A stretch of 64,000 bases of DNA from Pollenia angustigena (lineage: Eukaryota; Arthropoda; Insecta; Diptera; Polleniidae). Below, in pieces: positions 23,269 through 34,484 of this stretch. Below the pieces are notes generated by a model. That model saw nothing but the letters and a program-made list of their open reading frames with translations, searched no databases and was not told the DNA's origin. The position numbers were made by a program, and so were the translations under genes. Numbering within the stretch: position 1 is the stretch's first letter; the number at the start of each line of letters is the position of its first letter. Location of the stretch: positions 166,948,478-167,012,477 of the forward strand of contig OV884058.1 in NCBI GenBank assembly GCA_930367215.1. The letters are read 5' to 3'.

Positions 23269-24765
23269 GTTTTTTCAACCGCCTTTATGCGAAGCGACAG
23301 TTCACTATTGCCTTCCATTGCACATTCGTTACGAGCTCTACAAATTCTTTGCGGTCTTCCAGATTTAACTCTTACTTTTGGTGAACATTCAGAGAATATT
23401 GTTAAAATGTTAAAAAAATTAGGAGGTTTACCCAAAAGACTGGAAGAAGATAAAAACAGTGACTTCTCGGCACTCTTAATAATAGATCGAGATAGAGATT
23501 ATGCTGCTCCACTCTTAACACCGGCAATTTATTCAGCACTTCTGTTAGAAGTTTTTCCCAATAATGCCGGGTTATTGGAATTAGAAATGTCTAAGAATAA
23601 AATACAACAACAAAAGCTAGAGATATTTGCTTTGCCCCCTAAAAAAGAAGATAATCAAAAGAATAAGTCCACAACAAATACCAAAACTCCTACAATACGT
23701 TTTAATTCTCTACATGATGAAATTTTCGCCGAGAATCGTTATAAACATTTTTCGGCGGCAAGCAGTCAAATACGTCAACAGGCCAAATCAATGAGCATGG
23801 AATTGCAAAAACTGAATAGCATGAAATTAGACGAAATGCATGATTATGTTAATCGTAAATTACCCAAAGTTACGGATATAAAAAATAAATTACTGAGACA
23901 TTTAAATGCTAGCGAAAAAGTTATTGAAATGCTAGGCACGAATTTTAGACGAGTACAGGCTTTAGAAGAGGATATATTAAATAATGTATCGAGAAAGAAA
24001 ATTTTGCAAGATATCAATGATCTACTTACGACAGATGGCCAGAAATATAATACCCTAAGATTACTGGCTCTTTTACATGTGTGTGCTGGCATAACATCTG
24101 AGGAATTGACACAATTTATACGAAACTATTGTAATTATTTTGGTTTAAAATATTTGACTATATTTGAGCAGCTTACACAAGTTGGCTTATTGCCTCCTAT
24201 GATTGATGAAATTAATACGCCAATTAACAAAACAGCTTCGAAACTATTATCGAATATTCCATTAAATATACCAAAATTTCAACAGACCCAATTTCAAGCA
24301 AACGCAAATCGCTTAAAGCTTATGGTTTCTACAGATGGAGCCGCCGATTCTGAAAGCCCACCATCATCTAGTTCGCAAAAAACGCAGTCTTCGCTACCTG
24401 CTGCATCCTGCCCCAGTTATGTTTTCAATCGTCTTTATATACCTTTGATCGCACAATTATCATCTTTTCTTTTGAATGCTTCAAGCAATGATGATTTTAT
24501 TTCAAAAGTTGCAATGATCGAGGGCATGCAAATTAATGGTCAATCTTCAAAGTCTTATTGTAATCAAAATGTTAAACAAATTGATGGCAACTATTTGTTA
24601 CCGATACCTTTGAAAAAACGCCAGATTTTGGTGTACATAGTGGGTGGTATAACATATGCTGAGATAGCAGCCTGCAATTTAGTTTCGAAAATTACAGATT
24701 CCGAAATAGTTGTAGCTTCGGATTGTGTTTTATCGGGAGCTGATTTAATAGCAGGAGCGTTTTAG
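23269..24765 (+). CDS. Vps33B: Sec1/Munc18-family protein, probably Vps33B (3' exon, partial)
   Basis: SM proteins clasp SNARE bundles to drive membrane fusion; Vps33B works with its Vps16-family partner in endosome/lysosome traffic. The exon opens after a TTTTCTTTAAG acceptor at 23268, in frame with the first ATG at 23287, and runs to TAG at 24765 (about 498 residues). It shows SSLLPSIAHSLRALQILCGL (end of domain 1/2), ALLIIDRDRDYAAPLLTPAI (conserved SM core), a helical HDEIFAENRYKHFSAASSQI region, LRLLALLHVCAG, and the C-terminal SM signature VYIVGGITYAEIAACNLVSK. The family runs to about 600-640 residues, so roughly 130-200 N-terminal residues lie in upstream exons that I could not find; they may be beyond a transposon-filled intron. 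The alternative is Vps33A/carnation, less likely because the core is diverged from that more conserved paralogue. Confidence 0.75.
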   Translation, partial: VFSTAFMRSDSSLLPSIAHSLRALQILCGLPDLTLTFGEHSENIVKMLKKLGGLPKRLEEDKNSDFSALLIIDRDRDYAAPLLTPAIYSALLLEVFPNNAGLLELEMSKNKIQQQKLEIFALPPKKEDNQKNKSTTNTKTPTIRFNSLHDEIFAENRYKHFSAASSQIRQQAKSMSMELQKLNSMKLDEMHDYVNRKLPKVTDIKNKLLRHLNASEKVIEMLGTNFRRVQALEEDILNNVSRKKILQDINDLLTTDGQKYNTLRLLALLHVCAGITSEELTQFIRNYCNYFGLKYLTIFEQLTQVGLLPPMIDEINTPINKTASKLLSNIPLNIPKFQQTQFQANANRLKLMVSTDGAADSESPPSSSSQKTQSSLPAASCPSYVFNRLYIPLIAQLSSFLLNASSNDDFISKVAMIEGMQINGQSSKSYCNQNVKQIDGNYLLPIPLKKRQILVYIVGGITYAEIAACNLVSKITDSEIVVASDCVLSGADLIAGAF

Positions 24766-25068
24766 GCAAAATTGTTTGCAATCATAAAACTCGCAATCAA
24801 TTTGGGAACATCTTTATTTCGAACAAAGTTGTGTTGTGTATGTATTTCAATTCGTGAATTAAGTTTTTTTGTTTTTAAAAACTTTGAAATTCGAAAATGT
24901 TTTGTTTCGAATCGAAAAACATAATAACCTCGTTTGGGACAGTTAGTTAGGCAATTAATTAATGATGAGATTTAAAAATATTTTTGATAAAGGCCTCTTA
25001 TCTCTTAATTTAAATACAATATTGTATACATATTATACCAATATATTTTGTACGTTTATAATATTTTC

Positions 25069-25074
25069 AATAAA
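25069..25074 (+). terminator. Poly(A) signal of the Vps33B-like gene
   Basis: AATAAA lies about 300 bp after the stop codon, within AT-rich sequence that has no other reading frame. Confidence 0.5.
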
Positions 25075-25084
25075 TTTTTTATAA

Positions 25085-26050
25085 TGAAATATGTAATTTA
25101 ATTTATTAAAAACCTTAAAGATGCATCTTCCACATTAAAAATAATTTCGCAATTTGTAGCGACCTGTAAATCGTTAAACAGAAAAATATGCTTAAAAAAC
25201 ATAGCTTTTCATAAAATATCCATGAAAGGCTACATACATAAGGTTTCTTTTAAGGCAAAGTAAGTCAATAATTTTTTTATTAAAAAGCGTTTTTTTTATT
25301 GAAAAAGCAAAAAAAGTTTATAAAAAAATGAAAAAACTATTTTTTTTATTAAAAAGAACTAAAAAGCTGTGTTGTTTTATAAACAAGTTTTAGGATTTTT
25401 TATGCAAGAAAGCTTAAAAAGAATTTTTGTAGTATCGTGGGAATACAAAAATTTCGTCAGGAAACTTCATCCAAAGATCTTAGAAAAACTAAAGATATTA
25501 AACAAATAACACTGTTAAGCGAATAAGAATTGTAAGCAACAGCTTTACTTGTTACAATATCAAAGCTTAAACAAAAACAACAACAACAAACATTGAGTTT
25601 ATCTTTTCTTAATTCCGTTTAATAAAGGTCATACTTTGAGTACTTTGAGTATTTATTAGAATTTCTCTAAAAATCATGAAAAACTACGGTCATTTAAAAA
25701 AAAAAATTTAACTGAAAATTTCCTTTAATTTAAATTTTACTTGATTTCGATTCCACATGTTTTGTTTTTTCTACCAATAATTTTTTAGCGTTTTTTTTTT
25801 TTAATATTCTGGCGAAAAACAATTGTTATTCAAACGAATTCAGTCGCTAACGTGTCAAAATTAGAATTTCCGGAGGACTTGTGTATGGTGCCCTTTTTTG
25901 ATTACTCTTTCAAAGGATTCTTGTTTTAGTTTTTTTGTTCCTAACACTCTTAATGGCCCGAATTAATTTTTTAAAATTTTGAAAAACGCTTTTTTTCATT
26001 TTAGATACCGATTTTGTTTTTGAAATTTTCAAAAAAAAAAACAAAAATAA
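25085..26050. other. AT-rich intergenic stretch without recognised features
   Basis: Runs of A and T with no frame, inverted-repeat pair or family motif noticed. Confidence 0.4.
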
Positions 26051-26057
26051 AATAAAA

Positions 26058-26618
26058 CAAGCAAGAGTGCTATATTCGGCTGTGCCGAATCTTATATATC
26101 CTCAGTCCAAAAAATCAGGTCTTTATACAATTTTTGATATTTTTTGTACGGGAGATACCACGCCAACTTCTCCCATCCCGCCCACATTTTGTGGGATGCT
26201 GTGTATTGATAACCTTAATGTGTGTACCTAATTTGAAAGCTTTGGCTCTTGCCGTTCTCAAGATATACAGAAAATAGTAATAAAAATACCACAACAACAA
26301 GGGATTTTTGGAAAAAATGAGCGGTAGTCGTGGTTTTTTGCTCATATCGCAGCCATTTGTGGACCGAACTTTCTGGATTTCAATAGCAAACAATTCCGGA
26401 CCATATGTGACATAAATGTATAATAACCTGGCCCCCATCATATATGGGGTCTTCGGAAAATCCATTTCAACGGACAGACGGACATGGTTAAATCAAGTTC
26501 TCTCCTCATAAGCACCCAGAATATATATACTTTATAGGGTCTTGGATCAATATTGTAGAAATTACAAACGGAATGACAAACTTATATATACTCTTTTCCA
26601 CCTGAGGTGAAGGGTATA
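26058..26618 (-). mobile_element. DINE-1-like (Helentron-associated) element, minus copy
   Basis: Read on minus it starts TATACCCTTCACCTCAGG (plus end 26618), has the CCTATAAAGTATATATATTC block and CATGTCCGTCTGTCCG, and ends with the ATTCGGCACAGCCGAAT hairpin followed by ATAGCACTCTTGCTTG. Its middle (CACGACTACCGCTC, around 26305-26335) is the uninterrupted counterpart of the site where a TIR element entered the copy at 3656. Confidence 0.85.
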
Positions 26619-26962
26619 AAAATAGTAAATGAAAGGCCCACCTGGGCTTAAAAGTTTTCAAAAAAGTTGAAGGATACACTCTTTTTTTCAAAAACACGAT
26701 TTAAAATTTGAAATCCAAAAATCTTGAACCATTATAAAAAAATAGACCTTTGAAGGAGTAAAATTTACCAGGATGTCCTTTTTTAAGTGTAATAAAAAAT
26801 ATCACAAAATTGGGAAAATCCTAAAAAGAATTTTTTAACCGTCCAATTTGGAATGACCCATATTTACGAAAATTAAAAATAATTCTTATTATCCCTCAAA
26901 AAAGTTAAGCCTACTGGTGCCCCAACTTCAACTTTAAAAAAAATAAAATGATTTTTTAAGAG

Positions 26963-28075
26963 CTATAGGAAAAAAAACATAAAATTCAGAAAAATGCATG
27001 AAGTCTTTATTTGAATCGATAGTACGGTCCATATAATTAAATGTGTGAAGATTATTTCATGCAAATGTTGACCGTGACTGCGCCTCAAATGGTCCATCCG
27101 CTTAGTCCAATTTTGGCATACTCTTTCCAACATTTCGGCCGGTATCTCATGAATAAATACTTCAATGTTGTTTTCCAATGCGTCAATTGAAGCGGGCATG
27201 TGTGTTTAGACATGAGCTTTAACATAGCCCCACAAAAAATAGTCTAAAGACGTTAAATCGCACGATCTAGGCGGCCAATTGACCGGTCCCGAACGTGAAA
27301 TAAAATGTTCACCGAACGCGCCTCTCAATAAGTCCATTGTTAAGCGTGCTGTGTGGCATGTGGCTTCGTCTTGTTGAAACCACATGTCATGCAAGTCAAG
27401 CTCTTGCATTTTGGGCAAAAAAAGTTGGATATCATCTCACGGTAGCGCTCAACATTCACAGTTACGTTACGATTCGCATCTTTGAAGAAGTACGGCCCAA
27501 TGATGCCACCAGCCCATAAACCGCACCAAACTGTGACTTTTTCTGGATGCATTGGTAGCTCTTGCAATGCTTCTGGCTGATCTTCCACTTGAAAATCGAC
27601 AATTCTGCTTATTAACGTACCCATTGAGCCAAAAATGAGCTTCGTCGCTGAACACAATTTATCGATAAAAAAGTGGATGAACTTTCTTAACCCTACGTCT
27701 CCATGCGCTTTCGATTAGAACATGACATGACCATAACGTCGGCAGAGCAACGGTATTAATTTGTCCATGTTCTTGTATGTGGCGAATATGTGTTCATGTT
27801 CTGATTGACCACAATTTTTGTTGTTGTGCGTTTGGTTGTATACAGAAATTACATTGTATGGCCAACATCATGGCGCACATGGATGCTAAGACGAATGTTT
27901 AGGCAACGATGGTAGCACATGGACGAAACATGAACAGTCTACACGAGTAGAATTCATGTGCGAAATGCTGTTCTTACCAAGTTGATGGATGGTGGAGACG
28001 GGTAGTTACAGAGCAAGGATTTTGGTAATAAAATTCAATAATTTGCAAGCGTTGTTCGTTTGTAAGACGATTCAT
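26963..28075 (-). pseudogene. Mariner (rosa/DD41D-like) transposase relic
   Basis: From an ATG at 28075 the minus strand reads MNRLTNEQRLQIIEFYYQNP, then breaks. The catalytic core returns at 27657-27467 (MFSDEAHFWLNGYVNKQNCR), shifts frame, continues through VTVWCGLWAGGIIGPYFFKD, then gives QQDEATCHTA (second Asp) and SCDLTSLDYFLWGYVKAHV (third acid). About 41 residues separate the second and third Asp, which fits the DD41D rosa-type mariners. The C-terminal part is 27199-26963. About 80 bp or more of the linker after the N-terminus is missing and there are at least two frameshifts. Terminal repeats were not identified. Confidence 0.75.
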
Positions 28076-28189
28076 GGTTAAATTATAGACCAAACTAGGG
28101 TTCCCAACTTTTTTTGTTGCAATTAAAGTACATTGATTATTAAAGGTTAAGAAAAAAAAAGTACACAGTATAAATATAAAGTACAATTA

Positions 28190-29105
28190 ATTTCTTTTTA
28201 TTGGTTTATCTAAAAATGTGTTTTACTGCATTTCGCGAGTTTTATTAAACCATTACACTGTGCTAGAATTTGACACTTTTTTCTTGAGACAAGCCGGGCA
28301 ACTGGCGCTTTAACCCAATTCGGGTACGCTGAATCCAATACCGGTTCAAAAACGGTTCAGTTTATTGAAATAAATAAAGAAAAAACGAAAATCCGCAATA
28401 AAATTTCCTTAAATTTTTTTCTAATTTGCGCAGTCGTTTTTGAAACATAATTTTGTTTGGCAACAAAAATAATTTTTTGCAACATTTCGAAATTTTTGTT
28501 TGTTAAAAATGTATAAAAAATTTCCGACATATAAAAAATTAAGCTTCAATCAAAACAAGCTATAAATGATTAAAATCTGTTAACAACTTTTGATTTTAAA
28601 AACAAAAATCGAAAAATTTTAATTAATTTACAAATTTCATAAAACGCAATATTTGTATGGGAGCCCCCTATAAAGTGGTGATAAGGGGCAATTATGTCTC
28701 CAGAAATTGTTAAGGCCACTCCTTGGCTCTTATGGTACGTTTTCTTCAATATATTTCTAGTCTGTATTAAACATTTTGGATGGGAGCCCCCTTAAGGAAT
28801 GGCAGGCAGTAGTTTGAAAGAATTTTGCACTCGTGTTTTAAAAATAGGCAGCTGTTGTACTCAAACAAAACAAACAAGTGAAATAGTGCTGTCAGACTAT
28901 TTTTTTTTTTCGAAAAATCGTCCTGCCAATATAAAAAAACATCAACAAATGGCCCTGACTAATATTAATTAGTTGTTCTTTAGATTTTCTTAAAAAAAAA
29001 AAACTTGTACAGTTAGTATTGTAATTTTATGACTAATAAAACCCTGACTAATATAACCTGAAACTATTTTGAATTCTAGATAAATCTTATCATGCGAAAT
29101 AAACT
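28190..29105. other. Intergenic stretch with no recognised gene
   Basis: Contains two short paralogous segments (TATGGGAGCCCCCTATAAAG near 28655 and TGGGAGCCCCCTTAAGGAA near 28780), suggesting a decayed repeat, but no element ends or reading frames. Confidence 0.35.
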
Positions 29106-29240
29106 GCCGGTTTAACGATGTCGAACGTCATCGTTCGCAAAGAAAATTATATTTAAAACAAAAACAAAATTCGAAAATTTGTTTTTGTTTTAAATGTAAT
29201 ATTCTATGCGAACGTTAACGTTCGAAATCGTTGAACAGGC
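29106..29240. mobile_element. Short palindromic MITE with AAAACAAAAACAAA core
   Basis: Arms GCCGGTTTAACGATGTCGAA and GCCTGTTCAACGATTTCGAA (inverted) fold over most of 135 bp, down to a core TTTAAAACAAAAACAAAATT. The same core occurs in the palindromic MITE at 32165-32283, although the outer ends differ. Confidence 0.6.
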
Positions 29241-30505
29241 TGAAAGTATTTTCGCGTACTTTATTATTCTCACAAAATATAGAGGACAATTACTCGAAAT
29301 AACGTACAATACTTTATTATAAAGTACGGTGGGCAAGCCTAGACCAAACTGAAGATGTTTGACAGTGAAACAAAACACGAAACGTGTGTCAGCTGTTTAA
29401 ACCAGTGTTGCCCAAAAGATAATACCTAAAAAATCACCCATTATATAGTATATAAGTAAAAGGCTTATCTTTTATATTAATTGAATTATTTTATTTATTA
29501 TAAATGAACAAATTGCACTTATTCAACAAGAGGGCACTAATTTGAAATTTAAAAATTTTCAGTAGAGCCAAAACACTTTTTAATTTAATACTAAAGGCAG
29601 TCGAAAGGTTAAATTTACCTTATTCCTAACTGCATAGAAATTTAATGTATTTAAGAGCGTACTTAAGAGAGAGAGTAATTAATTCTACTAAATCAATCTC
29701 GCAGTTTAAGGTTAATAACAAATGCATGCGACTTAAATGATATCATAAGGTAGATACAATTATGAAGGTGCTGCTGCTAATACCCGTTTTACCAATACAA
29801 ACACAATTTTAACGAATATGAGCAAGCGTTTAAAAACTTTTTTAAAATTCGTAAATTGTCTCGTTACATTCGATGCACTGATACCCCTCATAAATAAATT
29901 AAATCACTCATTTGTAGGCCTACATATACAAACATTCATACAAAAGTATGTACGAACAATTAAACTGCCTGAATCAGGTTGTAGTACGACAAAGTTTGTG
30001 GATCAGTGAAAATATTAAACGGCTGCTACGCTTAATAATTCCGTACAAATTTAAATTGTAATTAGTCGATTTAATAAAAGAGTTTTTAAGCTAAAACTAG
30101 TTTAAGAAATTTTTAATTTTTTTATTAGTTGAAGAAGAAAATCTAATTAGGAGAAAAAAATTAACTAAAATATATCTCTGCCAATTAAAACTTGAATGTA
30201 GAGCAAAATAGTTGTTCAACATTTTGTTATTTCTTTGTACATTTAGTGATAAGATAACTATCTGAACTTTGTTGTTGTTTTTATAGATGTTTATTTAAAA
30301 TGTTTTTTTCGTGTATTTAAAATATTCCACACCATAATACCGAGAGGCTATACAATTACAATTCAAATTGCAACTGTAAGTGAAGGTGATAAGACATTAT
30401 TTTCATTCAATTCAGTACACTCGTTTGTTAATGTTTATTTTATATTTTGTTGAGTAAATATAAAACAAAAACATTAACATTAACTGAATTAACAACAAGT
30501 AAACA
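29241..30505. other. Upstream flank of the FGGY gene
   Basis: AT-rich, with no repeats recognised and no convincing frame. The last part presumably contains the promoter and 5' UTR of the kinase gene, but no TATA box or initiator can be assigned with confidence. Confidence 0.35.
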
Positions 30506-33500
30506 ATGCCGAAAATCTATTTTATTGGCGTTGATGTTGGTACCTCATCGGCTCGTGCTGCATTGGTAACATCAGATGGCAAAGTTTTGAAACAAAGCGT
30601 TAAAAACATACGCATTTGGAATCCGGAACATGAACATTTCGAACAATCATCTGAGGACATCTGGAGTGCAGTTTGTCATTGTGTTAAGGTATATCCAAAT
30701 GGAATTTATATTTTTTTTTTACTTAATAGAGAACAAGTATTTTTAAAAGGTGCTTTAAAAATTACGTGTTTTATTACATTTCAGATTGCAGTTTATGGTT
30801 CGCGTTTATAACTGATAAGACATTTGACCTACACTTATTAGTTTAGGGCAAAGAAAATGTTTTTTTTATTCCACTATGTTTAATGTAAAAAAAGAATACA
30901 GGGGGGCTACTCTCTATTGCGATGCGAAAGAAAATTGTAGCAAATCTAGAGATTGGTACTCTTCAATACGTTTGCGCATGTGTCTTTCGCATCTTTTCTT
31001 TTTTTTTCTTTTGCCGCGCCATCTTTCATTTTTATTGCCACTATCGCTTCATTTTCAGAAAATTTTGCGAAAGTGATAGAGAGTACCAAGTTGCCATTTA
31101 GCTTTCGCATCGAAATTGTTTTCGCATCGCAATAGAGAGTAGACCCCCAGCTCGCGAAACAGAGACCAGGGGGTCTACTCTCTATTGCGATGCGAAAACA
31201 ATTTCCATGCGAAAGCTAAATGCCAACTTGGAACTCTCTATCACTTTCGCAAAATTTTCTGAAAAATGAAGCGATAGTGGCAATAAAAATTAAAGATGGC
31301 ACGGATTTACAGTAATGAAATGACAGTGTGTAAAAATATTTGAAATTGGAAAATTTAAATAAAATAAAGTGATGATTTACGAAAAGAAAAAAAATTAAAA
31401 GATGCGAAAGACACATGCGAAAACGTATTGAAGAGTACCAATCGCTAGATTTGCTATAATTTTCTTTCGCATCGCAATAGAGAGTAGACCCCCAGTTTTG
31501 TATTTTAAATAAATTTTTAACGTGAAGAATAATTTTGTTTATCGATAAAACAGATTTTTTTAAAAGATAGTAGGCAGTAAAAAAATTGGTTTTATTTGTA
31601 TAAAATAACAAAAAATTGTTGCAATGTCTCCAAGTACAAGTTAAAAAAAAAAAAAATACCCTGCAAATAATATTGGACCACCTGATCCATTTTGATAATG
31701 CAAGCATGGACCATGTCATTGTTAAAAAGTGTTTGTAGTGAGACGATATGTCTTCGTTTTTTAACGACGTGCTTTCGTTTTTAAACGACTTCAAAACTAA
31801 TCCTCTTGAGTATACCATGGAGTAGTTTTAAAACTAATCCTTTGTATTCCAATGCTGGGTTATGTGGTCATCCCCTAGGACATCGTAATCTTAAATAGAC
31901 CATATTTTTCCCATACTTTGGATTACTTTTGGACTAGTCCTACTCCCTTGTGGGCTACTCTTTACGCGCGTGTAATAGTAATTACAATAAAAACTGAAAT
32001 AGCCTTATGATTTTTTTGTTTGCCTACGACAAAATACTTAAGTTTTTTTATGAAAAATAAACTTGTAAAAATATGTAAAGGCTCAAAATGTGTTCATTAA
32101 AAAAATTAATTTTGTAAAAGAAGAATAACATAAACGTTTTTTTTTTACATAAAAAAGGAGTCTAACTGCCTGTTTGTAGAACACGAGCGCACGGCTAGTT
32201 CGTTTAACTTATATTTAAAACAAAAACAAATTTTGTTTAATTTAGCGAACGAGTCTTGCTCTCGTGTTCTACAAACAGACAGTAAAGTTTATTATTTAAA
32301 ATTTTTTGATAAAAGATCGTTTAAATCTTTTTGTTTAAAAAGTTTTAGTGAAGAAAAAAAGGGTACATTCGTAAATGCATCACTGAGCTGCATTAGTGAT
32401 TTCAAATGCATTATAACATATCAGTGAAGTAAATGTGGACCAAAAAATTGTCAAATATGTATTATATAAAAATAATAGTCACACAATAAAAAAAAATGAT
32501 AATTATTTGAAATTTGATTTCCTGATGCAGCGCAGGGATGCATTTACGAACGTGCCCAACCTCCTGTTCCCTACAAATGTTCATTGCGTTTTCTTTACAG
32601 AACGTCACCAGCGATGTTGCTAAGGAAGAAATTGTTGCAATTTCTTTTGATGCAACTTGTTCTCTTGTGATTTTGGGTGAAAATGGTGAGCCTTTATCGG
32701 TTAGCAATACTCGACAGCCCGAACAAAATATCATTCTGTGGATGGACCATAGAGCACACAAAGAAGCAGCACAAATAAACGATACTAAACATGAACATCT
32801 TAAATATGTCGGAGGACAAGTTTCTGTCGAAATGGAATTGCCTAAATTAATGTGGTTAAAAAATAATTGCTATCTTTCGACATGGGCCAAAATTTGGCGT
32901 GCGTTTGATTTACCCGATTTTCTTACGTGGCGTAGTACAAGCTGCGATACGAGATCTTTGTGTTCGGTAGTTTGTAAATGGAATTATGATGCTATAAAAA
33001 TGGAATGGAACAGAGAGTTCTTTAAAGAAATTGGCCTTGAAGAACTACTCGACAATCAGGCTGTAATTATAGGAAAAGACATAGTAGAGCCGGGTACACC
33101 AGTAGGTAAAGGTTTAAGTGAGAAAGCGGCTAATGAAATGGATTTGCTGCCTGGTACTGTGGTGGGCACGTCTTTAATTGATGCTCATGCTGGCGCGTTA
33201 GGTATGTTTGGTTGCCGTTCGACCGAATACAATTGTGAATTACAGGGTAAATTAGCTTTGATATGTGGCACTTCAACGTGTCACATGAGTTTGACTAAGC
33301 AGCCTTGTGAGGCTAAAGGTATTTGGGGGCCCTATCGTAATGCCGTTATATCGGGTTACTATTTAAATGAAGGTGGACAAAGTGCAGCTGGTTTATTGTT
33401 GGACCACGTTATTAAAACTCACCCTCAGTATATGCATATAAAAATGAAATTAAATGATAATGAGTGAGTACCTGTTGTTAAGTATGACTTTTTAATAAAT

Positions 33501-34237
33501 TTAATTGTTATTTCTTTATAGACATATTTATACATATTTGAACAGATTGCTCAAAAACATGGCTAAAGAGCGAGGTCTAGATGATGCCTGCTATTTGACC
33601 AAAGATTTACATGTTTTGCCAGATTTTCACGGCAACCGATCTCCTATAGCCGATTCAAATCTTAAAGGAATGGTATTTAATTTAAACAAAATTTTTAAAT
33701 TTTGTGTTTTTAGTTTTTGCTTGGTGTATAATTTCAGATTTCCGGTCTGAATATGAATATGGATGAAGAGTCTTTGGCCATTTTATATTTAGCTTTTGTC
33801 CAGGCTTTAGCTGTAAGTGTTTTTCGCTATTTCTATACAAACATTGTTAGACGTAATTATGTATATTTTCTTTATTTTAGTATGGTACCCGGCACATCAT
33901 TGATAATTTGCTCAAACACCAACGTGTTCCCTTTCATACTTTGCTATTTTGTGGTGGTTTGGCTAAAAATGCTTTATATATCCAGTGCCATGCAGATATT
34001 TGTCAATTGCCCGCTTTAATCCCTGATGAACAGGAAATGGTTTTAGTAGGTTCTGCCATGTTAGGTGCTTGTGCAGCCAAAGTGTATGAGGATTTAGAAT
34101 CAGCTTCTGCCGCTATGGGTGGTATGGGGAAATTACGTATACCACAATTTGGTACTAAGGATTATCATGAACGTAAATATCAAGTTTTCTTAGAACTACT
34201 AAAGGATCAATATAAATACAAAGATATGATGTTGTAA
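30506..34237 (+). CDS. FGGY: FGGY-family carbohydrate kinase (five exons, complete)
   Basis: Exons 30506-30688, 32601-33463, 33522-33672, 33738-33812 and 33881-34237 join with consistent phases (0, 2, 0, 0) to 1629 nt, 542 residues, normal for the family. All introns are GT-AG. FGGY kinases phosphorylate a sugar or polyol (the human FGGY protein acts on D-ribulose) in the cytosol. Visible motifs: N-terminal phosphate loop [13 protein letters not shown] at residues 8-20; [10 protein letters not shown] near 108-117 (sugar-binding WxDxR type); a second phosphate loop in [14 protein letters not shown]; and the FGGY_C adenosine-side segment [15 protein letters not shown]. Intron 1 (1.9 kb) holds four MITEs, the others are short. 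A poly(A) signal follows at 34362. The gene converges with Mul1 about 250 bp away. I am sure of the family, less so of the exact substrate. Confidence 0.93.
30902..31147. mobile_element. PIF/Harbinger-like MITE with CAG duplication (copy 1)
   Basis: Inverted ends GGGG(G/T)CTACTCTCTATTG, continuing CGATGCGAAA, lie between CAG trinucleotides (30899-30901 and 31148-31150). It is in inverted orientation relative to the copy at 31170 and lies in FGGY intron 1. Confidence 0.8.
31170..31492. mobile_element. PIF/Harbinger-like MITE with CAG duplication (copy 2)
   Basis: Inverted ends GGGGTCTACTCTCTATTGCG lie between CAG at 31167-31169 and 31493-31495. It is the same family as 30902-31147, opposite orientation, about 20 bp away. 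The pair could fold into a long hairpin in the FGGY pre-mRNA. It carries an extra AT-rich segment of about 75 bp in its middle. Confidence 0.82.
31659..31971. mobile_element. CCC-ended MITE (CCCTGCAAATAATA family), truncated copy
   Basis: It starts CCCTGCAAATAATATTGGAC and is inverted relative to the copies at 59034 and 60591. It ends near TTTACGCGCGTG without the last 30 bp and second terminus. It lies in FGGY intron 1. Confidence 0.75.
32165..32283. mobile_element. Short palindromic MITE (ACTGYCTGTTTGTAGAACAC ends)
   Basis: The inverted arms ACTGCCTGTTTGTAGAACAC and ACTGTCTGTTTGTAGAACAC continue into GAG(C/A). The core TTAAAACAAAAACAAATTTT matches the core of the MITE at 29106. 119 bp, in FGGY intron 1, about 320 bp before exon 2. 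Confidence 0.7.
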
Positions 34238-34361
34238 CCCAGAATTAAAGCGTAAAATTAGTGAAGAAAAACATTTTTTTTTTAACTTACATTTATAGAA
34301 GTTTCTTTAGATTTTTTTTTTTTTTAATTTGGTTTTTTATACATTTGCATGCTCATGAGAA

Positions 34362-34367
34362 AATAAA
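34362..34367 (+). terminator. Poly(A) signal of the FGGY gene
   Basis: AATAAA lies 125 bp after the FGGY stop codon, between the converging FGGY and Mul1 genes. Confidence 0.55.
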
Positions 34368-34484
34368 TAAATTATACAATCTTGTTTTCGTAGTTTTTTG
34401 GAAGGCGGGAGAAGAAGTTGAAAGATGAAAAGCTGGCGTTTAAAAGATAAATTCATCAATAATAACATTTTCGCCATTGTTACT

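Noticed and set aside
28080..28190. Terminal repeats of the rosa-like mariner at its 5' side
   Set aside because: GGGTTCCCAACTTT near 28101 resembles GTGCCCCAACTTC near 26918, but in direct rather than inverted orientation, so it cannot be a TIR pair.
29395..29415. CAGTGTTGCCC at 29403 as a hAT left end
   Set aside because: No inverted partner or 8-bp duplication was found nearby.
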